Source: Micromonospora solifontis (GTDB lineage Bacteria > Actinomycetota > Actinomycetes > Mycobacteriales > Micromonosporaceae). Taken from it: DNA of 64,000 bases. Positions within the stretch are counted from its first letter, which is position 1; each line of letters opens with the position of its first letter. The translations under genes and the position numbers were made by a program. Below, piece by piece: positions 16,071 to 27,566 of the stretch. The stretch is taken from the NCBI RefSeq assembly GCF_003725545.1, contig NZ_RJLN01000001.1, positions 109,626-173,625 on the forward strand, read 5' to 3'. The notes below the pieces were generated by a model. The model saw nothing but the letters and a program-made list of their open reading frames with translations, had not been told where the DNA came from and made no database searches.

Positions 16071-17599
16071 TTCGCGGCCTCCTGGACGGTGCCGACCGCC
16101 GGCGCGGGGTCGGTCCGACCCACGTCCTGCATGGTCGCCTTGACGGCGGGGTTGATGACATCGGTGACCGGCTTCGGATAGAAGCCGAGCAGCACGATGA
16201 GCGCGATCAGCGGGGCGACCACGATCTTCTCGCGCAGGGTCAGGTCACGGCGCATGCCGTCGACCTCGGTGAGGGTCGGGTTGAGGGTGCCCTGGGTGGT
16301 CCGCTGGATCATCCACAGCACGTACGCCGCGGCCAGGATGATGCCGAGCGTGGCGATCACCGCGACCGGCTTGTTGGTGGTGAACGTGCCGATCAGCACC
16401 AGGAACTCCGAGACGAACGGCGCGGTGCCGGGCAGCGCCAGCGAGGCGAGACCGGCGAAGAAGAGCACCCCGGCCAGCAGCGGAACCAGCTTGCCCGCGC
16501 CACCGAAGTCGCTGATCAGCGCCGAGCCGCGGCGGGCGATCAGCATGCCCACCACCAGGAAGAGCAGGCCGGTGGCCAGCCCGTGGTTGAGCATGTAGAG
16601 CACCGCGCCGGTGCCGGCCTGGGTGGTGAAGGCGAAGATGCCGACCCCGATGAAGCCGAAGTGCGCGATCGAGGTGTACGACACCAGCCGCTTGAGGTCG
16701 TTCTGCCCGACCGCCAGCAGCGCGGCGTAGATGATGCCGATCACGCCGAGCGCCAGCGCCCACGGGGCGAACCACCGCGACGCCTCGGGGAAGAGCGGCA
16801 GGCAGTACCGCAGGATCCCGAAGGTGCCGACCTTGTCCAGCACGCCGACCAGCAGCGCCGCCGCGCCGGCCGGGGCCGCGCCACCGGCGTCCGGCAGCCA
16901 GGTGTGGAACGGGAAGAACGGCGCCTTGATCGCGAACGCGAGGAAGAAACCGAGGAAGAGCCAGCGGGCGGTGTCCGTGGCGAACTCCGCCTGGCTCAGC
17001 GCCTGCCAGTCGAAGGTCTTCCCGCCGACCACCCAGAGGCCGATCACCGCGGCGAGCATGAACAGACCGCCGACCAGCGAGTAGAGGAAGAACTTCACCG
17101 CCGCGTACTGCCGCTGGTGGCCGCCGTAGCTGCCGATGAGGAAGTACATCGGCACCAGCATGACCTCGAAGAACACGTAGAACAGGAAGACGTCGGCGGC
17201 CGCGAAGACGCCGATCATCGTGCACTCGAGGACGAGCAGCAGCGCGAAGTAGACCGGCACCGAGCGCTTGGACTGCTCGGCGTCGTGCCAGGACGCGAGG
17301 ATCACCAGCGGCACCAGGATCGCGATCAGCATCAGCATGACCAGCGCGATGCCGTCCACCTCGAAGGTGAAGTTCACGCCCCAGTTCGGGATCCAGGCGT
17401 ACGACTCGCGGAACTGGAACCGGTCACCGTCGGCCTGGAAGGCGATCCACATGATCACCGACAGCACCAGCACCAGCAGCGACCAGCCGAACGCCACCAG
17501 TTTGGCCAGGTCCGGCCGGCGACGCGGCAGCAGGGCCACGACCAGGGCGCCGACCAGCGGTGCCACGGTCAGCACCGAGAGGAACGGGAAGTTGGACAT
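16067..17599 (-). CDS. nuoM: NADH-quinone oxidoreductase subunit M
   Basis: 510-aa antiporter-like subunit of complex I. Recognised by MLVPMYFLIGSYGGHQRQYAAVKFFLYSLVGG and FPFHTWLPDAGGAAPAGAAALLVGVLDKVGTFG in part, with conserved lysine and glutamate in the channel. It normally carries one proton path. It lies 64 bp after nuoL, the largest gap in the operon, with its own GGAGG ribosome site, and overlaps nuoN by four bases. Length and motifs are normal. Confidence 0.97.
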   Translation of the reverse strand: MSNFPFLSVLTVAPLVGALVVALLPRRRPDLAKLVAFGWSLLVLVLSVIMWIAFQADGDRFQFRESYAWIPNWGVNFTFEVDGIALVMLMLIAILVPLVILASWHDAEQSKRSVPVYFALLLVLECTMIGVFAAADVFLFYVFFEVMLVPMYFLIGSYGGHQRQYAAVKFFLYSLVGGLFMLAAVIGLWVVGGKTFDWQALSQAEFATDTARWLFLGFFLAFAIKAPFFPFHTWLPDAGGAAPAGAAALLVGVLDKVGTFGILRYCLPLFPEASRWFAPWALALGVIGIIYAALLAVGQNDLKRLVSYTSIAHFGFIGVGIFAFTTQAGTGAVLYMLNHGLATGLLFLVVGMLIARRGSALISDFGGAGKLVPLLAGVLFFAGLASLALPGTAPFVSEFLVLIGTFTTNKPVAVIATLGIILAAAYVLWMIQRTTQGTLNPTLTEVDGMRRDLTLREKIVVAPLIALIVLLGFYPKPVTDVINPAVKATMQDVGRTDPAPAVGTVQEAAK

Positions 17600-17663
17600 T
17601 ATTCGGCCTTACCTCCGTCGTGACTGCGTGGCCCGCCGGCGGGGGCGGCCGCGTTCAGGTCGA

Positions 17664-19589
17664 TCACGCCAGCCACCCCGCCTGCACCGCCAGGAACGCC
17701 GCCACCACGAGCAGCGCGCCGGTCAGGATCGAGGTCGCGTACGACCGCACGAAGCCGGTCTGCAGCCGCCGGAGCCGCCCGGAGCCCCCGCCCACCGCAG
17801 CGGCGAGGCCGTTGACCAGCCCGTCGACGCCCCGGTTGTCGAGGAAGACCAGCGCCCGGGTGAGGAAGATGCCCGGCTTCTCGAAGACCGCCTCGTTGAA
17901 GGCGTCGGTGTAGAGGTTGCGGCGGGCGGCGGTGACCAGCACGCCGGCCGGCTGCGGCTCGGTGGCCGTGCCGTTGCGGAACAGGAACCAGGCCAGCCCG
18001 GCGCCGAGCACCGTCACCAGCAGCGAGAGCGTGGTGAGCAGCCAGTGCGCGAGCACCGGCTCGTGCTCCGCGTGCTCGCCGCCCAGGCCGGCGGTGGCGG
18101 TCAGCCAGTCCGGCACCGAGGTGGCGAGCAGGAAGCCGGCCACGACCGAACCGATCGCCAGCAGAACCAGCGGGACCGTCATCAGCTTCGGCGACTCGTG
18201 CGGGTGCTCGATGTCCTCGGTCCACCGCTTCGGGCCGTGGAAGGTGAGCACGAAGAGCCGGGTCATGTAGAACGCGGTCAGCCCGGCGCCCAGCAGCGCC
18301 GCCATGCCGAAGAGCCAGGCGGTCCAGCCCTCCCGCTCGAACGCGGCCACGATGATCGGCTCCTTGGAGAAGAAGCCGGAGAACGGGAACATGCCGATGA
18401 TGGCCAGCCAGCCCATCATGAAGGTCAGCCAGGTGACCTTCATGTACTTCGACAGGTTGCCGAAGCGGCGGATGTCCACCTGGTCGTTCATGCCGTGCAT
18501 CACCGAGCCGGCGCCGAGGAACATGTTGGCCTTGAAGAAGCCGTGCGCCAGCAGGTGCACGATGGCCAGCGCGTACGCCGCGCCGCCGAGGCCGACGCCG
18601 AGGAACATGTAGCCGATCTGGCTCACCGTGGACCAGGCCAGGACCCGCTTGATGTCGTCCTTGGCCGCGCCGATGAGGCAGCCCATCAGCAGGGTGATCG
18701 CGCCGACGCTGACCACCACCAGCTGCAGGGTGCTGTTGGCCGAGAAGATCGGGTTCGACCGGGCGATCAGGTAGACGCCCGCGGTGACCATGGTGGCCGC
18801 GTGGATGAGCGCGGAGACCGGGGTCGGGCCCTCCATCGCGTCCGGCAGCCACGCCTGCAGCGGGAACTGGCCGGACTTGCCGGTCGCGCCGAGCAGCAGC
18901 AGCAGGCCGAGCACCAGCACGGTGGTCTGGCTGAGTGCCCCGACCCCGTTGAACACGTCCTCGTACTGGGTGCTGCCGAGCTGCGCGAAGAGGACGAAGA
19001 TGCCGATGGCCAGGCCGGCGTCACCGACCCGGTTCATCAGGAACGCCTTCTTGCCGGCGGTGGCCGCGCTCGGCCGCCCGTACCAGAAGGAGATCAGCAG
19101 GTACGACGCCAGACCGACGCCCTCCCAGCCGAAGTAGAGCATCACGTAGTTGTTGCCGAGCACCAGCAGCAGCATCGCGGCGACGAACAGGTTGAAGTAC
19201 CCGAAGAACCGCCGCCGGCCCTCGTCGTGCGCCATGTACTCCACCGCGTACAGGTGGATCAGGAAACCCACCCCGGTGATCAGCAGGACGAAGACCGCGG
19301 CCAGCGGGTCGAAGAGCAGACCGAAGTCCACCTTCAGATCGCCGGCCGTGATGAACTGCCAGAGGCTCAGCTGGACCTGCTTGTTCTCCAGGCCGCGGAG
19401 CTGGAAGAAGTAGGTCAGGCCGAGCACGAAGGCGGCGCCGATGGCCGCCACGCCGAGCCAGTGGCCCCACCGGTCGGCCCGCCGGCCGAGCAGCAGCAGG
19501 ATCGCCGCGCTGACCAGCGGGATGGCCACCAGCAGCCAGACGCTGCCCAGCATCCCGTTCGCCGTCGCGAAATGCACAGTCTCTTCCAC
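17664..19589 (-). CDS. nuoL: NADH-quinone oxidoreductase subunit L
   Basis: 641-aa largest antiporter-like subunit, with the long lateral helix at its C-terminus that braces NuoM and NuoN. Motifs seen include FLIHLYAVEYMAHDEGRRRFFGYFN in part, WEGVGLASYLLISFWY, KSGQFPLQAWLPDAMEGPTPVSALIHAATMV in part, and HAFFKANMFL-like AHGFFKANMFLGAGSVMH. It starts ten bases after the nuoK stop. Length is in the normal range (about 610-650). Confidence 0.97.
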   Translation of the reverse strand: MEETVHFATANGMLGSVWLLVAIPLVSAAILLLLGRRADRWGHWLGVAAIGAAFVLGLTYFFQLRGLENKQVQLSLWQFITAGDLKVDFGLLFDPLAAVFVLLITGVGFLIHLYAVEYMAHDEGRRRFFGYFNLFVAAMLLLVLGNNYVMLYFGWEGVGLASYLLISFWYGRPSAATAGKKAFLMNRVGDAGLAIGIFVLFAQLGSTQYEDVFNGVGALSQTTVLVLGLLLLLGATGKSGQFPLQAWLPDAMEGPTPVSALIHAATMVTAGVYLIARSNPIFSANSTLQLVVVSVGAITLLMGCLIGAAKDDIKRVLAWSTVSQIGYMFLGVGLGGAAYALAIVHLLAHGFFKANMFLGAGSVMHGMNDQVDIRRFGNLSKYMKVTWLTFMMGWLAIIGMFPFSGFFSKEPIIVAAFEREGWTAWLFGMAALLGAGLTAFYMTRLFVLTFHGPKRWTEDIEHPHESPKLMTVPLVLLAIGSVVAGFLLATSVPDWLTATAGLGGEHAEHEPVLAHWLLTTLSLLVTVLGAGLAWFLFRNGTATEPQPAGVLVTAARRNLYTDAFNEAVFEKPGIFLTRALVFLDNRGVDGLVNGLAAAVGGGSGRLRRLQTGFVRSYATSILTGALLVVAAFLAVQAGWLA

Positions 19590-19599
19590 CGTCGGCCCC

Positions 19600-19917
19600 T
19601 CAGTACTTCAGCAGGTTGGCGTCGTCGACGCTGGCCGAGCGCCGGGTCCGGAAGATCGACATGATGATCGCGAGTCCGACCACCACCTCGGCCGCGGCCA
19701 CCACCATCACGAAGAACGCCATGATCTGGCCGTTCAGGTCGCCGTTGATCCGGCTGAAGGTGACCAGCGTCAGGTTCGCCGCGTTGAGCATCAGCTCGAC
19801 GCACATGAACAGGACGATCGCGTTGCGCCGGACCAGCACCCCGACCGCGCCGATGGTGAAGAGCACCGCGGCGAGGACCAGGTAGTAGTTCGGCTCGACC
19901 GAGAAGAAGCTGCTCAT
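19600..19917 (-). CDS. nuoK: NADH-quinone oxidoreductase subunit K
   Basis: 105-aa subunit with three membrane helices, the MrpC-like part of the proton path. Conserved glutamates lie in [11 protein letters not shown] (second helix) and in the third helix ([12 protein letters not shown]). It starts inside the nuoJ stop (four-base overlap) and ends ten bases before nuoL. Length is typical (about 100). Confidence 0.96.
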   Translation of the reverse strand: MSSFFSVEPNYYLVLAAVLFTIGAVGVLVRRNAIVLFMCVELMLNAANLTLVTFSRINGDLNGQIMAFFVMVVAAAEVVVGLAIIMSIFRTRRSASVDDANLLKY

Positions 19918-20687
19918 TTCTTTTCCGTCCCCTTCAGGGAGGTTTCCTCGGCGGTCAGCTCCCGCGCCGGCAGGATCTCCGGGATGCTCCGCTCACTCAG
20001 CTTGCCGTCGGGCAGCCGGGCCGGCGTGGCCACCGAGCTCGAGGTGGCGAAGACACCCGGGCCGGGCTTCGGGCCCGGGTAGTTGCCGGGGCGGAACCGG
20101 GCCTTCATGGTGGCGATCTGGTCCATCCGGTCCGCCTTGCGCCGCTCGACGTGCGCCAGCACCATCGCGCCGACGGCCGCCGTGATCAGCAGCGCCGAGG
20201 TCAGCTCGAAGGCGAAGACGTACTTGGTGAAGAGCAGCCGGGCGATGCCCTGCACGTTGCCCTCGCCGTTCGGCTTGTCCAGGCCGACCGCCCGGACGCC
20301 GTCCAGCGCCCGGTACAGGCCCGTGCCGACCAGCCCGGCGAAGCCGAGGGCCAGCACGATCGCCGCCGTACGCTGCCCGCGCAGCGTCTCGATCAGCGAG
20401 TCGGAGGAGTCCCGGCCGACCAGCATCAGCACGAACAGGAAGAGCATCATGATCGCGCCGGTATAGACGATGATCTGCACCATGCCGATGAACGGCCCCG
20501 CCTGGAGGACGTAGAACACGCCCAGGCAGAGCATGGTCAGCACCAGCCAGAGCGCCGAGTGCACCGCGTTGCGGGCCCACACCATGCCGATCGCGCCGAT
20601 CAGGGCGAGCGGGGCGAGAATCCAGAAGGTCACCGCCTCGCCGCCGCCGACCGAGGCCGCCTCGGCGAGCACCGTCTGCGTGGTCAT
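19914..20687 (-). CDS. nuoJ: NADH-quinone oxidoreductase subunit J
   Basis: 257 aa. Five membrane helices fill residues 18-185, with the conserved [22 protein letters not shown] and [19 protein letters not shown] in part (the pi-bulge helix). The remaining about 70 residues are a soluble Pro/Gly-rich tail ([12 protein letters not shown]), longer than in E. coli (184 aa) but common in actinobacteria. The start at 20687 overlaps the nuoI stop. A longer upstream frame is the nuoI shadow. Confidence 0.95.
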   Translation of the reverse strand: MTTQTVLAEAASVGGGEAVTFWILAPLALIGAIGMVWARNAVHSALWLVLTMLCLGVFYVLQAGPFIGMVQIIVYTGAIMMLFLFVLMLVGRDSSDSLIETLRGQRTAAIVLALGFAGLVGTGLYRALDGVRAVGLDKPNGEGNVQGIARLLFTKYVFAFELTSALLITAAVGAMVLAHVERRKADRMDQIATMKARFRPGNYPGPKPGPGVFATSSSVATPARLPDGKLSERSIPEILPARELTAEETSLKGTEKK

Positions 20688-21325
20688 GCCGTGTCTCCCT
20701 TGCCTGCCGCCGCCCGCTGGGCCGCCTGCTCGGCGCCCGGGAACGTCACGCCGGGGTGCTCGTCCACCTGGTACCGGCCGGGCCCCATCGGCGAACGCTC
20801 GGCGCCGGCCGAGGTACCCGGGTTGGTCAGGCCGCCGACGTAGTAGTCCTTCTCGCTCTCGCCCAGCCGCATCGGGTGCGGCGGCTGCTCCATCCCGGGC
20901 AGCAGCGGCGCGAGCAGCTGCTCCTTGGTGAAGATCAGATCCTGCCGGTTGTCCCGGGCCAGCTCGTACTCGTTGCTCATGGTGAGCGAACGGGTCGGGC
21001 AGGCCTCGATGCAGAGCCCGCAGAAGATGCAGCGGGCGTAGTTGATCTGGTAGACGCTGGCGTACCGCTCGCCCGGGGAGAAGCGCTGCTCCTCGGAGTT
21101 GTCGCCACCCTCCACGTAGATCGCGTCGGCCGGGCAGGCCCAGGCGCACAGCTCGCAGCCGATGCACTTCTCCAGCCCGTCGGGGTGCCGGTTGAGGATG
21201 TGCCGCCCGTGGTAGCGCGGCGCCGAGACCGGCGGCTTGAACGGGTAGTCGGTGGTGACGACCTTCCTGAACATGTGCGAGAAGGTGACCCCGAAGCCCT
21301 TGAACGTTCCGGTGATCGCGCCCAC
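20684..21325 (-). CDS. nuoI: NADH-quinone oxidoreductase subunit I
   Basis: 213-aa ferredoxin-like subunit binding two 4Fe-4S clusters (N6a/N6b). Both motifs are intact: [19 protein letters not shown] and [18 protein letters not shown]. The N-terminal helix (about residues 1-30) anchors it to the membrane arm. A C-terminal extension of about 50 residues after the ferredoxin core is Pro/Gly-rich. It sits one base past nuoH and overlaps nuoJ by four bases. Confidence 0.97.
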   Translation of the reverse strand: MGAITGTFKGFGVTFSHMFRKVVTTDYPFKPPVSAPRYHGRHILNRHPDGLEKCIGCELCAWACPADAIYVEGGDNSEEQRFSPGERYASVYQINYARCIFCGLCIEACPTRSLTMSNEYELARDNRQDLIFTKEQLLAPLLPGMEQPPHPMRLGESEKDYYVGGLTNPGTSAGAERSPMGPGRYQVDEHPGVTFPGAEQAAQRAAAGKGDTA

Positions 21326-21326
21326 G

Positions 21327-22685
21327 TCACACCTCCCTGGAGTCCGGGCCGGCGACGACGTTGGCCGGCTCCCGCTCGGCGACCACGCGCTTGGTGCGCG
21401 GGCTCGGTGGTACCTGCAGGTCCATCGGTGGCAGCGGGAAGCTGCCGTGCGGCCGGCTGTTGACCTGCTCCTGCAGCGGCGGCTTCGGCTCCTTCTTCCG
21501 GCTCGGCCAGAAGAGCGTGGCCAGCAGCAGGACGCCCGCGCCGACGCCGGTGGCGACCAGCCGGTCCCGGGTCTGCCAGTCCTCGATCGAGCGCAGGCCG
21601 GCCAGGACCAGGATCCAGACCAGGTTGATCGGGAGCAGGACCTTCCAGCCGAAGCGCATGAACTGGTCGTACCGGAGCCGGGGCAGGGTGCCCCGCAGCC
21701 AGACGAAGACGAAGACCAGGATCAGCACCTTGCCGAAGAACCAGAGCATCGGCCACCAGCCGGAGTTGGCGCCGGCCCAGAAGGTGGTGATCGGGGCCGG
21801 GGCCCGCCAGCCGCCCAGGAAGAGCGTCGTGGTGACCGCGGACATGGTCACCATCGAGACGTACTCGGAGAGCATGAAGAGCGCGAACTTCAGCGAGCTG
21901 TACTCCGTCATGAAGCCCGCGACCAGCTCCGACTCCGCCTCGGGCAGGTCGAACGGCGCCCGGTTGGTCTCACCGACCGTGGCGATGAAGAAGATGACGA
22001 AGCTCGGCAGCAGCAGGATCGCGTACCAGCCGGGGGCGGTCACGTTCCAGCCGAGGACGTCCAGCTTCGAGCCGTGCGCCTGGGCGGCGACGATCCCGCT
22101 GGTGGACATCGTGCCGGCGGTCATGAACACCGCCACGATGCTCAGCCCCATGGCGACCTCGTACGAGATCATCTGGGCGCTGGACCGCAGACCACCCAGC
22201 AGCGGGTAGGTCGAGCCGGAGGCCCAGCCGCCGAGCACGATGCCGTAGATGCCCATCGAGGAGCAGGCCAGCAGGACGAGCACCGCCACCGACACGTCGG
22301 TGACCTGCAGCGGCGTCCAGTGCCCGAAGATGCTGACCTTCGGCCCGAACGGCACCACCGACAGCGCGGTGACCGCGCAGATCACCGAGATGGTCGGCGC
22401 GAAGAAGTAGACGACCTTGTCGGCGGCCCGCGGGAGGATGTCCTCCTTGAAGGCCATCTTCAGGCCGTCGGCCAGCGTCTGCAGCAGGCCGAACGGACCG
22501 ACCTGGTTCGGGCCGGGCCGCACGGCCATCCGGCCGACGACCCGACGCTCGAACCAGACGCCGAGCAGCGTGGCCAGCAGGCCGAAGACGAAGGCGAACA
22601 GGATCTTGATGAGGACCAGCCACCACGGGTCCTTGCCGAAGTCGGCCAGCGTCGGATCCTGCGCGGCCGCGAGGACCGGGCTCAT
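21327..22685 (-). CDS. nuoH: NADH-quinone oxidoreductase subunit H
   Basis: 452-aa membrane subunit that forms the quinone tunnel with NuoB and NuoD. Seen are [24 protein letters not shown] in part, [14 protein letters not shown], and [20 protein letters not shown] in part, with the conserved charged loop facing the quinone site. About 90 residues at the C-terminus after the last helix are polar and proline-rich, making it longer than the E. coli protein (325 aa), as in other actinobacteria. It overlaps nuoG by four bases. Confidence 0.97.
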   Translation of the reverse strand: MSPVLAAAQDPTLADFGKDPWWLVLIKILFAFVFGLLATLLGVWFERRVVGRMAVRPGPNQVGPFGLLQTLADGLKMAFKEDILPRAADKVVYFFAPTISVICAVTALSVVPFGPKVSIFGHWTPLQVTDVSVAVLVLLACSSMGIYGIVLGGWASGSTYPLLGGLRSSAQMISYEVAMGLSIVAVFMTAGTMSTSGIVAAQAHGSKLDVLGWNVTAPGWYAILLLPSFVIFFIATVGETNRAPFDLPEAESELVAGFMTEYSSLKFALFMLSEYVSMVTMSAVTTTLFLGGWRAPAPITTFWAGANSGWWPMLWFFGKVLILVFVFVWLRGTLPRLRYDQFMRFGWKVLLPINLVWILVLAGLRSIEDWQTRDRLVATGVGAGVLLLATLFWPSRKKEPKPPLQEQVNSRPHGSFPLPPMDLQVPPSPRTKRVVAEREPANVVAGPDSREV

Positions 22686-25162
22686 CGAACACCCCCAGCG
22701 TTGAGGAGCGGACCCGGACGACCGGCCGCGTCCGCGGCCACCGCAGCGGCCGAAACCTTGACAACGTCCCCGGACGTCGCGCCGAGGCTGCGCCGGACGG
22801 TCGAGCCGGGTGAGTTGGTCGGCAGCCAGACGACGCCGTCCGGCATCTCGGTGATCGCCGCCGGCAGGGTGACCGCACCGCGCTCGGTGCCCACGGTCAC
22901 CGGGTCGCCGTCGGCCACCCCGATCGCCTCGGCGGTGCCCTTGCCGAGCCGCACCACCGGCGGGCGGGCGGTCCCGGCGAGGTGCTCGTCGCCGTCGGTG
23001 AGGCTGCCCAGGTCGATCAGCTGGTGCCAGGTGGCCAGCACGGCCTCCCCGGCACCCGGCTGCGGCACGGCCTCCGGCTCCACCGCCGGGGCGCCCGGGC
23101 GGTCGACCCGGGTCGGCGGCAGCGAGCCCAGCTCACGGCGGACGCTCATCACGTCGCCGGTGCCGAGCCGGACGTCGAGCTGCGCGGCGAGCGCGTCGAG
23201 CACCCGGCCGTCGTTCATCGCGTCCGTCTCCAGCACCCGCTCGAAGGTGCGCAACCGGCCCTCCCAGTCCAGGAAGCTGCCGGCCTTCTCGACCACCGGG
23301 GCGACCGGGAGGACCACGTCCGCCCGGCGGGCCACCGCGCTCATCCGCAGCTCCAGGCTGACCAGGAACGGCACCGCGTCGAGGGCCTGCTCGGCCAGGC
23401 GCGGGTCGGCCAGGTCGGCCGGATCGACGCCGGCCACCACCAGGGCGCCGAGCTGACCGTTGGCGGCCGCGGTGAGGATGGCGTCGGTGTCCCGGCCGGC
23501 CTGACTCGGGATCACCCCGGCCGGGATGTCCCACGCCTCGCCCAGCTCGGCGCGGGCCGCGGGCTCGGTGACCGGCCGTCCGCCGGGGAGCAGGTTGGGC
23601 AGGCAGCCCGCGTCGACCGCGCCGCGGTCACCCGCGCGCCGCGGCACCCAGGCCAGCTTGGCCCCGGTACGCCGGGCGATGTCCGCCGCGGCGGAGAGCC
23701 CGCCCGGCACCGCGCCGAGCCGCTCGCCGACGATCAGGATCGCCCCCGGCTGGCCCAGCGCCTCGGCCACCGTGGCGTGCTCGGCCAGCACGCTGGCCTC
23801 CTCGCCGGGCACCACCCGGGCCAGCTTGGCCCCGAGCTTCTCCAGGCCGCGGGTCGCGAACGGCGCGATCGCGTAGACCGTGAGCTTCTTCTTCAGGTAC
23901 GCCTTGCGCAGCCGCAGGAAGAGGATCGGGCACTCCTCCTCCGGCTCCAGGCCGACCAGCACCACCGCGGGCGCGTTCTCCACGTCCGGGTAGGTCACGT
24001 CGGTGACCCCGGCGACGTTGCTGGCCAGGAAGTCGGCCTCCTCGCGGGAGACCGGACGGGCCCGGAAGTCGACGTCGTTGGTGTGCAGCGCGACCCGGGC
24101 GAACTTGGCGTACGCGTACGCGTCCTCGACGGTCAGCCGGCCGCCGGTGAGCACCGCCGAGCCCTGCCCGCCGTCCCGGGCGGCCCGCAGCCCCTCGGCG
24201 GCCCGGGTCAGCGCCTCGCTCCACGACGCCTCGCGCAGCTCACCGGTCCGCTCGTCGCGGACGAGCGGGGTGGTGAGCCGGTCGAACGCCCGGGCGTACT
24301 GGAAGCCCCAGCGGCCCTTGTCGCAGTTCCACTCCTCGTTCACCGCCGGGTCGTCGCCGGCCAGCCGGCGCAGCACCTTGCCGCGCCGCCAGTCGGTGCG
24401 CTGGGCGCAACCGGCGGAGCAGTGCTCGCAGACGCTGGGGGTGGAGACCAGGTCGAACGGGCGGGCCCGGAACCGGTACTGCGCGCCGGTCAGCGCGCCC
24501 ACCGGGCAGATCTGCACCGTGTTCCCGGAGAAGTACGAGTTGAACGGGACGTCCCCCTCGTCGCCCTCCTCGCCGTAAGCGTCGTCCCGGTAGATGTTGA
24601 TCTCCTCGGCGGACGACCGGCCCATCAGGTCGATGAACTTGTCGCCGGCGATCTCCTCAGAGAACCGGGTGCAGCGCTGGCAGAGCACGCAGCGCTCGCG
24701 GTCGAGCAGCACCTGCGTGCTGATCTCCAGCGGCTTCACGTACTCCCGCTTGTGCTCGTGGAACCGCGAGTCCGTCCGGCCGGTGGACATCGCCTGGTTC
24801 TGCAGCGGGCACTCACCGCCCTTGTCACACATCGGGCAGTCCAGCGGGTGGTTCACCAGCAGCAGCTCCATGATCCCCGCCTGCGCCTTCTTGGCGACCG
24901 GCGAGGTGAGCTGGGTCCGGACCACCATGCCGTCGGCGACGGTCTGGGTGCAGGAGGCGACCGGCTTGCGCTGGCCCTCCACCTCCACCAGGCACTGCCG
25001 GCAGGCACCGGCCGGGGCCAGCAGCGGGTGGTCGCAGAACCGCGGGATCTCGGTCCCCAGCTGCTCGGCGACCCGGATCAGCAGCGTGCCCTTGGGCGCG
25101 GTGACCTCGACGCCGTCGATGGTGAGGGTGACGGTCTCGGTCGGCTTGGCTACGTCCGTCAT
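22682..25162 (-). CDS. nuoG: NADH-quinone oxidoreductase subunit G
   Basis: 826-aa iron-sulfur subunit carrying electrons from NuoF/E toward NuoI. An N-terminal 2Fe-2S domain ([11 protein letters not shown], residues about 54-65) is followed by cysteines for 4Fe-4S clusters ([31 protein letters not shown]), then a large molybdopterin-oxidoreductase-like region without molybdenum function. The last about 100 residues resemble a molydopterin dinucleotide-binding domain. The start overlaps the nuoF stop by one base (TGATG). Confidence 0.96.
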   Translation of the reverse strand: MTDVAKPTETVTLTIDGVEVTAPKGTLLIRVAEQLGTEIPRFCDHPLLAPAGACRQCLVEVEGQRKPVASCTQTVADGMVVRTQLTSPVAKKAQAGIMELLLVNHPLDCPMCDKGGECPLQNQAMSTGRTDSRFHEHKREYVKPLEISTQVLLDRERCVLCQRCTRFSEEIAGDKFIDLMGRSSAEEINIYRDDAYGEEGDEGDVPFNSYFSGNTVQICPVGALTGAQYRFRARPFDLVSTPSVCEHCSAGCAQRTDWRRGKVLRRLAGDDPAVNEEWNCDKGRWGFQYARAFDRLTTPLVRDERTGELREASWSEALTRAAEGLRAARDGGQGSAVLTGGRLTVEDAYAYAKFARVALHTNDVDFRARPVSREEADFLASNVAGVTDVTYPDVENAPAVVLVGLEPEEECPILFLRLRKAYLKKKLTVYAIAPFATRGLEKLGAKLARVVPGEEASVLAEHATVAEALGQPGAILIVGERLGAVPGGLSAAADIARRTGAKLAWVPRRAGDRGAVDAGCLPNLLPGGRPVTEPAARAELGEAWDIPAGVIPSQAGRDTDAILTAAANGQLGALVVAGVDPADLADPRLAEQALDAVPFLVSLELRMSAVARRADVVLPVAPVVEKAGSFLDWEGRLRTFERVLETDAMNDGRVLDALAAQLDVRLGTGDVMSVRRELGSLPPTRVDRPGAPAVEPEAVPQPGAGEAVLATWHQLIDLGSLTDGDEHLAGTARPPVVRLGKGTAEAIGVADGDPVTVGTERGAVTLPAAITEMPDGVVWLPTNSPGSTVRRSLGATSGDVVKVSAAAVAADAAGRPGPLLNAGGVR

Positions 25163-26478
25163 CAGTGGGCTCCAACCAGCTGCTTGTCGGAGAGCTTCGG
25201 CGCGGTACGTCCCTCGATGTAGTCGAGGTAGTCCTGCTTGAAGTACTTCAGCGACGAGGTCACCGAGCTGGTCGCACCGTCACCCAGACCGCAGAACGCG
25301 CGGCCCAGGACGTTGTCGCAAGTGTCCAGCAGGGTGTCCAGGTCCTCGTAGGTGCCGTGGCCGGACAGGATGCGCCGGTAGATCCGGGCCATCCAGTAGT
25401 TGCCCTCGCGGCACGGGGTGCACTTGCCGCACGACTCGTGGTGGTAGAACTCCATCCACCGGTAGGTCGCGTACACCGGGCAGTCCTGGTCGGAGAAGAT
25501 CTGCGTCGCCGTGGTGCCCAGGATCGAGCCGGCCGCCGCCACCCCCTCGAAGTCCAGCGGCACGTCCAGGTGCTCGGCGGTGAGCAGCGGGGTCGACGAC
25601 CCGCCCGGGGTCCAGAACCGCAGGTTGTGCCCGGGCTGCATGCCGCCGGCCAGTTCGATCAGCTCGCGCAGGGTGACCCCCATCGAGCACTCGTACTGGC
25701 CCGGGTTGGCGATCCGGCCGGAGAGCGAGTAGATCATCGGGCCGGACGACTTCTCCGTACCCATGGTCTTCCACCAGTCGGCGCCGCCCAGCACGATGTA
25801 CGGCACGCTGGCGATGGTGCCCACGTTGTTGACCACGGTCGGGCTGGCGTACAGGCCGTGGGTCGCCGGGAACGGCGGGCGCAGCCGGGGCTGGCCCCGG
25901 AAGCCCTCCAGCGAGTCCAGCAGTGCGGTCTCCTCACCGCAGATGTACGCCCCGGCGCCCGAGTGCACCACCAGGTCCAGGTCGAACCTGGAGCCGAGGA
26001 TGTTCTTCCCGAGGTAGCCCTTGGCGTACGCCTCCTGAACGGCGTTGCGCAGCCGGCGGGCGGCGTGCACCGCCTCGCCGCGGATGTAGATGTAGGCGCG
26101 GTTGGCCCGGATCGCGTACGAGGCGATGATGACGCCCTCGACCAGCGAGTGCGGGTCGTGGGTCATCAGCGGCAGGTCCTTGCAGGTGCCCGGCTCGCCC
26201 TCGTCGGCGTTCACCACCAGGTAGTGCGGCTTGCCGTCGCCCTGCGGGATGAAGCCCCACTTGAGACCGGTCGGGAAGCCGGCGCCGCCGCGGCCGCGCA
26301 GCCCGGAGTCCTTGATCAGCTGGATCAGGTCGTCCGGGTGGGCCTTGAGCGCCTTGCGCAGGGCGGCGTAGCCGTCCAGCTTCTCGTAGGTGCCGATCCG
26401 CCAGGCGTCCGGCGACAGCCAGCGCTTGGTCAGCACCGGCGTCAGCTTGGCCAGCGTCTCCGGCCGAGGAGTGGTCAC
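25162..26478 (-). CDS. nuoF: NADH-quinone oxidoreductase subunit F
   Basis: 438-aa NADH-binding flavoprotein, the electron entry point of complex I. FMN/NADH site motifs are [18 protein letters not shown] in part, [14 protein letters not shown] and [19 protein letters not shown] in part. The N3 4Fe-4S cysteines are in [16 protein letters not shown] and [14 protein letters not shown]. Length is normal. It starts four bases inside nuoE and ends one base into nuoG. Confidence 0.97.
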   Translation of the reverse strand: MTTPRPETLAKLTPVLTKRWLSPDAWRIGTYEKLDGYAALRKALKAHPDDLIQLIKDSGLRGRGGAGFPTGLKWGFIPQGDGKPHYLVVNADEGEPGTCKDLPLMTHDPHSLVEGVIIASYAIRANRAYIYIRGEAVHAARRLRNAVQEAYAKGYLGKNILGSRFDLDLVVHSGAGAYICGEETALLDSLEGFRGQPRLRPPFPATHGLYASPTVVNNVGTIASVPYIVLGGADWWKTMGTEKSSGPMIYSLSGRIANPGQYECSMGVTLRELIELAGGMQPGHNLRFWTPGGSSTPLLTAEHLDVPLDFEGVAAAGSILGTTATQIFSDQDCPVYATYRWMEFYHHESCGKCTPCREGNYWMARIYRRILSGHGTYEDLDTLLDTCDNVLGRAFCGLGDGATSSVTSSLKYFKQDYLDYIEGRTAPKLSDKQLVGAH

Positions 26479-27566
26479 TTCTGGCCCCCCGTCTCGCTCG
26501 CGACCGCCGGGCCCGCGCCGTTCGCGCCCGCCCCGGCCTCCGCTTCCTTCAGGTTGCGCTGCTGCGCACCGGCGTCGTCGCCGGCCGGCTTGGCGTCACC
26601 GGCCGGCGGGTTGGCCGCCGCGCCGGCCGCCTCGGCCGCCTGCGCGTCGCGGGGCGCCGGCGGCGCACCGTCGGTCGGGACCTTGGTGCCCGGGGCGTCC
26701 GGGACGGCCGTGCCGGCGTCCGGCTGCCGGGTCTCGGCGGTACGCACCTGCGGCGACTTGGCGTCCGGCGCCTTGACGTCGGGCGCGGTGCTGCCGGAGG
26801 CCGCCTTGGCCGGCTCGGGCGCCGGGGCCGGCTTCGCGGCCTCGGCCTTCGCCTTCGCCTCGGCGGCGGCCTTGTCGGCCTCGGCCTTGCTGCGGATCGG
26901 CGTGTTCGGGTCGTAGCCCGGCACCGAGATGCCGTGCTGCTCGGCCAGGCGCAGCCCGCGCAGGCTCGGCTCGCCGGGCCCGCCGTCGGCCACCGCGCCC
27001 TCGCGCTCGTCGGCGAAACCGGCGAGCTGGATCGCCATCTCCTTCAGGGTGCAGAGCCGGGCGCCCCGGGTCGGCATCGGCCGGCCACCGGCGCGCAGCT
27101 CGTCGACCACGCCCACCGCGGTCTGCGCGTCGACGTTGTCGAAGAAGTCGTAGTTGACGGTCATCACCGGGCCGTAGTCGCACGCCGCCAGGCACTCGGC
27201 GTGCTCCAGGGTGATCTTGCCGTCCCCGGTGGTCTCGTCGTGCCCGACGCCGAGGTGCTCGGCGAGGGTGTCGTAGACCTCCTGGCCGCCCAGCACGTTG
27301 CACATCGTGTTGGTGCAGACGCTGACCAGGTAGTCACCGGTGGGCTTGCGCTTGTACATGGTGTAGAAGGTGGCCACCGCGCCGACCTGGGCCTTGTTCA
27401 GGCCGAGCACCTCGGCGCAGAACTCGACGCCGGCCGGGGAGACGTACCCCTCCTCGGACTGGACCAGGTGCAGCAGCGGCAGCAGGGCCGAGCGGGACCG
27501 GTCCGCCGGGTAGCGGGCGATGATCTCCCGCGCCCGGGCCCGGGTCTCTTCAGTGAAAACGCTCAT
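26475..27566 (-). CDS. nuoE: NADH-quinone oxidoreductase subunit E with long low-complexity tail
   Basis: 363 aa, about twice the usual length. The thioredoxin-like 2Fe-2S domain (residues 1 to about 190) has Cys84, Cys89, Cys125 and Cys129 (VCTNTMC, ECLAAC). The C-terminal about 135 residues are Ala/Lys/Pro/Glu-rich without predicted fold ([20 protein letters not shown], then APD/KAPDAK repeats), resembling flexible linkers. Such tails occur in some actinobacterial NuoE proteins. Their role is unknown. It overlaps nuoD and nuoF by four bases at each end. Confidence 0.95.
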   Translation of the reverse strand: MSVFTEETRARAREIIARYPADRSRSALLPLLHLVQSEEGYVSPAGVEFCAEVLGLNKAQVGAVATFYTMYKRKPTGDYLVSVCTNTMCNVLGGQEVYDTLAEHLGVGHDETTGDGKITLEHAECLAACDYGPVMTVNYDFFDNVDAQTAVGVVDELRAGGRPMPTRGARLCTLKEMAIQLAGFADEREGAVADGGPGEPSLRGLRLAEQHGISVPGYDPNTPIRSKAEADKAAAEAKAKAEAAKPAPAPEPAKAASGSTAPDVKAPDAKSPQVRTAETRQPDAGTAVPDAPGTKVPTDGAPPAPRDAQAAEAAGAAANPPAGDAKPAGDDAGAQQRNLKEAEAGAGANGAGPAVASETGGQK

